Below, piece by piece: positions 60,830 to 64,000 of a stretch of 64,000 nucleotides of DNA (position 1 is its first letter; the number at the start of each line of letters is the position of its first letter). Made by a program: the position numbers and the translations under genes. Origin of the DNA: Novosphingobium percolationis (GTDB lineage: Bacteria; Pseudomonadota; Alphaproteobacteria; Sphingomonadales; Sphingomonadaceae). Below the pieces are notes generated by a model that saw only the letters and a list, made by a program, of their open reading frames with translations, was not told where the DNA came from and ran no database searches. The stretch lies in NCBI RefSeq assembly GCF_020179425.1, contig NZ_JAILYM010000003.1:186001-250000 (forward strand), given 5' to 3'.

Positions 60830-61591
60830 ATGGATCTGGGCCTCAAGGGCAAGAAAGTCATTCTCACGGGCGGCAGCCGTGGCATCGGCCGCGCCACCGT
60901 CGAACTGTTCGCCGCCGAAGGCGCCGACATCGCGTTCTGCTCGCGCAATCCCGAGCAGGTCGCTGAAACCGTCGCCGCGCTCGAAAAGTTCGGCGTCAAG
61001 GTCCATGGTTCGGCCTTCGACATGGAAGCTGGCCCCGACGCCTATCGCGAATGGCTCAAGGGCGCCGAAGCCGCGCTGGGCGGCTGCGACGTGTTCGTGC
61101 CGATGATCTCGACCTCGGGCGCAGGCGCCACGGGCGATTGGCACAAGACGCTCGATTTCGACATCATGGGTGCGGTCATCGGCGCCGAAGTGCTGGACGA
61201 GGCGCTGAGCAAGAGCGGCGAAGGCTCGATCGTGATCACCGCTTCGACGGCGGGTCTCGAAACCTTCATCGTGCCGCAGGGCTACAACGCGCTGAAGGGC
61301 GCGCTGATCGTCTATGCCGGCCAGCTCAGCCAGGCGCTCGGCCCCAAGGGCATCCGCGTGAACACCGTTTCGCCCGGCCCGATCAAGTTCGCAGGCGGCA
61401 ACTGGGAAGTGATCGAAACCGCCGTTCCCGCGCTGCACGACGCAACGCAGGCGCAGTTCGCGCTCGGCCGCTGGGGCGGGCCGGAAGAAGTGGCCAAGAC
61501 CATCGTCTTCCTCGCCAGCCCGGCGTCTTCGTACACCACCGGCACCAACGTCGTGATCGACGGCGGCTTCACCAAGCGCGTCCAGTTCTAA
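60830..61591 (+). CDS. short-chain dehydrogenase/reductase
   Basis: 253 residues: LKGKKVILTGGSRGIGRATVELF near 5-27, ISTSGAGATGDWHKTLDFDI, catalytic VITASTAGLETFIV, then GYNALKGALIVYAGQ where the Tyr-x3-Lys pair reads YNALK. Ends GTNVVIDGGFTKRVQF. GAGGGAG lies upstream of the ATG. First gene of the plus-strand unit SDR-VOC-Rieske-Rieske. Confidence 0.87.
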   Translation: MDLGLKGKKVILTGGSRGIGRATVELFAAEGADIAFCSRNPEQVAETVAALEKFGVKVHGSAFDMEAGPDAYREWLKGAEAALGGCDVFVPMISTSGAGATGDWHKTLDFDIMGAVIGAEVLDEALSKSGEGSIVITASTAGLETFIVPQGYNALKGALIVYAGQLSQALGPKGIRVNTVSPGPIKFAGGNWEVIETAVPALHDATQAQFALGRWGGPEEVAKTIVFLASPASSYTTGTNVVIDGGFTKRVQF

Positions 61592-61603
61592 GGAACACCT
61601 GAC

Positions 61604-62134
61604 ATGAGCATCGGGGCACGTGGCATCCAGCATATCGGGGTGTCCGTCCCCGATCTCGACAAGGCACGGTCGTTCTACATCGACCTCCTCGGTGCCGAGG
61701 AGGTCGGAACGCCGCTTGAATGGCAAGCGCCCAATCCCTTCATCGATGCGGTGGTGGGGCTGGAAGGCAGCGCCGCGCGGCAGTTCATGTGCCGCCTCGG
61801 CAATGCACATATCGAGGTGTTCGAATACCTCGCGCCGCGTTCGCCCGATCAGGATGCGAACCAGGGCGTCTACACCTTCGGCTATACGCATTTCGCGGTG
61901 CAGGTGGAGGATATCCAGGCCACCTACCAGCGCCTGCTCGAAGCGGGCATCCGCGTTCACACGCCGCCGTCGATGGACGGGATCACCGTGGACGAACAGG
62001 GCCGCAAGCAGGGCTATGCCGCGACCTATTGCCGCGATTTCTTCGGCAACGTGTTCGAGATCATGGAAATCTACTCCGACGACCAGATCCGCCCGGTCTG
62101 GCGCGAAGGCGAAGGCGTGATCGCGCCTTCATGA
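61604..62134 (+). CDS. VOC family protein
   Basis: 176 residues, glyoxalase/extradiol dioxygenase fold: IQHIGVSVPDLDKARSFYIDLLGAEEV at the start, ANQGVYTFGYTHFAVQVEDI in the middle and YCRDFFGNVFEIMEIYSDDQ at the end, with metal-ligand candidates His10, His83-region and Glu148-region. Possibly a ring-cleavage or isomerisation enzyme of the surrounding pathway. 12 bases after the SDR. Confidence 0.83.
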   Translation: MSIGARGIQHIGVSVPDLDKARSFYIDLLGAEEVGTPLEWQAPNPFIDAVVGLEGSAARQFMCRLGNAHIEVFEYLAPRSPDQDANQGVYTFGYTHFAVQVEDIQATYQRLLEAGIRVHTPPSMDGITVDEQGRKQGYAATYCRDFFGNVFEIMEIYSDDQIRPVWREGEGVIAPS

Positions 62135-62250
62135 GAGCTGCGTCGCAGGGGTGATTCGGAAAACCGGCAATTTGGCCTGTTATCCGGCCGCGCCCCTGCG
62201 GAATGCTGGGTTTTCTTGTCCCGAAAAGTTCAGTTCCTAACCAAAGTCAG

Positions 62251-62270
62251 AGGGGTTTCGGCCCCTTTTT
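62251..62270 (+). terminator. intrinsic terminator before the Rieske gene
   Basis: Stem AGGGG (62251-62255) / CCCCT (62262-62266), loop TTTCGG, then TTTT. Lies in the 208-base gap between the VOC gene and the Rieske oxygenase gene, suggesting that the Rieske genes are separately transcribed. Confidence 0.75.
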
Positions 62271-62342
62271 CTTGACGTCGATCAAACGACCCGAGCCGCC
62301 TTCGTGAGAGATTCCGCTGCATCGGAAGATGGAGAGGAATTC

Positions 62343-63752
62343 ATGGCTGATCGCGATCCCGGCGCTCTTGAACGCGCCCGCTGCCCCGGCACGAGTTGGG
62401 AGGACATCCTGGCCGGCGACGACGTCAAGCCGCCGGTGTTCATGGAAGAGGACCGCTATGCGTACCTCGGCTCCGAGCCGATCGACGCGGCGCGGTACTA
62501 CAGCCCTGAATTCTTCAAGGCCGAATGCGAGAAGATGTGGCCTAACGTGTGGCAGTTCGCCGCGCGCGAGGAAGACCTTCCCGAACCCGGCGATTACGTC
62601 ACTTATGACAATGCGGGCCGCTCGTTCCTGATCGTGCGGCAGGACGATGGCAGCGTGAAGGCGATGCACAACGTCTGCCTGCATCGCGGCCGCAAGCTCA
62701 AGACCGACAGCGGCAGCGCCGACCAGTTCATGTGCCCGTTCCACGGCTTTTCATGGAACACCGACGGGTCGCTGAAGAACATTCCCTGCCGCTGGGACTT
62801 CGGCCACCTCAGCAACGAGAAGATGCAGCTTCCCGAAGCCAGCGTGGCGCAGTGGGGCGGCTACATCTTCGTGCGCGAAAATCCCGAAGGCCCGACGATC
62901 GAGGAATTCCTCGATCCGCTGCCCGAATTCTTCAAGCGCTGGAAGCACGAGGAGTGCGTGACCGTCGCGTGGGTCGGCAAGGTGGTCGACGCCAACTGGA
63001 AGATCACGATGGAAGCTTTCATGGAAAGCTACCACGCCTACGTCACGCACCCGCAGCTGATGCCGTTCACGGGCGATGCCAATGCGGCCTACCACGTCCT
63101 CGGTCGCCACGTGAACGTCAACTACACGCCCTTTGGCGTGATCAGCCCGCACATCGAGGCGCAGGCGAACGACGAACACTGGCCGCAGCAGCGTATCATC
63201 GATGAATTCCGCAAGTACAACGGTCGCAGCGCCGACAACTACGACGCGGAAAAGGACAGCTACGCGATCGACGTGCCCGCAGGGCTGACCGCGCGCCAGG
63301 CGCTGGGCGCGAAGATGCGCGAAGTGTCGGAAAAGCAGTTCGGCGGCGATTACAGCGGCGTGTCGGAAAGCGAGCTGCTCGACGCGCTGGTGTTCAATGT
63401 GTTCCCGAACTTCGCGCCGTGGGGCGGGTTCATGCCCAACATCGTCTATCGCTGGCGGCCCTGGCCCGATCAGGACAAGTGCCTGATGGAAGTGCGCGTG
63501 ATCGCCCGCGTGCCGGAAGGTCAGCCGCGTCCGCATGGCGTGCCGATGCACATGCTTGGCGCGGACGAAAACTGGTCCGATGCGCCTGAACTCGGCGTGC
63601 TGGGCGCGGTGGTCGATCAGGACATGACCAACATGGAACTGACCCATCAGGGCCTGAAGGTCTCCAAGAACCAGGCCGTGGAACTCGCGGATTACCAGGA
63701 AGTGCGCATCCGCCACATCCACCAGACGCTCGACAGCTACCTGAACGCGTGA
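62343..63752 (+). CDS. Rieske non-heme iron oxygenase, alpha subunit
   Basis: 469 residues. Rieske cluster: Cys112-x-His114 and Cys131-x2-His134 (CPFHGFSW). Mononuclear iron region NWKITMEAFMESYHAYVTH gives His231 and His236, with bridging acidic Glu228 instead of the Asp of naphthalene dioxygenase, as in carnitine-monooxygenase-like enzymes. The length and the absence of a beta-subunit gene suggest an alpha3 enzyme. GGAGAGGAA precedes the ATG at 62343. Followed 10 bases later by another probable oxygenase gene. Confidence 0.9.
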   Translation: MADRDPGALERARCPGTSWEDILAGDDVKPPVFMEEDRYAYLGSEPIDAARYYSPEFFKAECEKMWPNVWQFAAREEDLPEPGDYVTYDNAGRSFLIVRQDDGSVKAMHNVCLHRGRKLKTDSGSADQFMCPFHGFSWNTDGSLKNIPCRWDFGHLSNEKMQLPEASVAQWGGYIFVRENPEGPTIEEFLDPLPEFFKRWKHEECVTVAWVGKVVDANWKITMEAFMESYHAYVTHPQLMPFTGDANAAYHVLGRHVNVNYTPFGVISPHIEAQANDEHWPQQRIIDEFRKYNGRSADNYDAEKDSYAIDVPAGLTARQALGAKMREVSEKQFGGDYSGVSESELLDALVFNVFPNFAPWGGFMPNIVYRWRPWPDQDKCLMEVRVIARVPEGQPRPHGVPMHMLGADENWSDAPELGVLGAVVDQDMTNMELTHQGLKVSKNQAVELADYQEVRIRHIHQTLDSYLNA

Positions 63753-63762
63753 GGCAGATCTC

Positions 63763-64000
63763 ATGACCGGAATCTATGAAAAGTATGGCGATGCAGCCGA
63801 ACGGATGCTGCACTTCGTCGAGACCAAGACCACCGACCAGGCCAGCGACGTGCTGCGCGTGCCCGTGGCCGACTACCTGAACGAAGAGCGCTGGAACACC
63901 GAGATCGAGCGCATCTTCAAGCGGTTGCCGCTGATGCTGGCGCTCACGATCGAGCTGCCGAACATCAACGACTACAAGGCGATGGACGTGATGGGGATGC
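63763..64000 (+). CDS. start of a second Rieske oxygenase-like alpha subunit (truncated by window)
   Basis: 79 codons are visible, beginning MTGIYEKYGDAAERMLHF and continuing with KTTDQASDVLRVPVADYLNEE, then ERIFKRLPLMLALTIELPN. This N-terminal style (FK-RLPLMLA before a KAMDVMG strand) matches the start of ring-hydroxylating oxygenase alpha subunits; the Rieske cluster would lie beyond the edge. 10 bases after the preceding gene, so they form an operon. Confidence 0.65.
   Translation, partial: MTGIYEKYGDAAERMLHFVETKTTDQASDVLRVPVADYLNEERWNTEIERIFKRLPLMLALTIELPNINDYKAMDVMGM

Overview
This is a gene-dense, GC-rich chromosomal segment from an alphaproteobacterium, almost certainly a member of Sphingomonadales and possibly Novosphingobium. 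The evidence is the gene order and family variants: mutY-dciA-dsbA-dsbA-smc, nfu-tsaB-rimI-fur-plsC-miaB-phoH-ybeY-corC, an alpha-type SspB, MucR, a Fur without the CxxC pairs, and two acyl-CoA/Rieske catabolic islands. About 69 genes are supported, most within operons where stops and starts overlap. I found no rRNA, tRNA, CRISPR array, prophage, insertion sequence or clear pseudogene. No stretch longer than 300 bases lacks a gene; the largest gaps (about 160-210 bases) hold terminators, REP-like hairpins or promoters.

Layout. 0-7 kb: a membrane-anchored TPR-like protein and BamB (outer-membrane assembly), a polytopic ICMT-like protein, a small monooxygenase, glutamate-cysteine ligase (GshA), RsmE and UbiA. 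7-8 kb: a VOC protein diverging from soxR across a textbook SoxR operator. 8-14.7 kb: smc, two DsbA-like oxidoreductases and dciA on the minus strand, diverging from mutY. 14.7-20.5 kb: a Tat-exported serine hydrolase, NudC, a FrnE-like DsbA, a small HTH protein, DUF1489, MgtE and a cyclophilin. 20.7-24.1 kb: a CoA-transferase/hydrolase and a serralysin-like RTX protease. 24.1-33.8 kb: a long minus-strand block of conserved housekeeping genes for tRNA modification, 16S maturation, Fe-S delivery, metal regulation and MucR. 33.9-38.9 kb: FKBP, M16 peptidase and class II DAHP synthase.

39-46.4 kb is an acyl-CoA catabolic island: phosphotransferase, Zn-alcohol dehydrogenase, two SDRs, a pair of acyl-CoA dehydrogenases with complementary missing features (probably one heteromeric enzyme) and an SMP-30 hydrolase. 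Two near-identical 18-bp inverted repeats, one before the alcohol dehydrogenase and one inside the promoter of the acyl-CoA dehydrogenases, suggest a shared unidentified repressor. 46.5-53 kb: gmk, a hypothetical, sspB, then hisBH-(GH130)-hisAFE and a HIT protein; the glycoside-phosphorylase-like gene inside the histidine operon is unexpected. 53.1-57.7 kb: the complete ybgC-tolQRAB-pal envelope operon, followed by a J-domain protein. 58.4-64 kb: a second catabolic island with an FAD-dependent dehydrogenase, two SDRs, a VOC protein, a Rieske oxygenase alpha subunit and the start of a second gene that is probably another.

The most unusual things are the shared operator in the 41-42 kb island, the SoxR-controlled VOC gene, the heteromeric acyl-CoA dehydrogenase, the GH130-like gene in the his operon, and several genes (FKBP, hisB, M16, mutY) whose start codon lies 7-9 bases after a TATAG-like -10 box with no ribosome binding site, suggesting leaderless transcripts.
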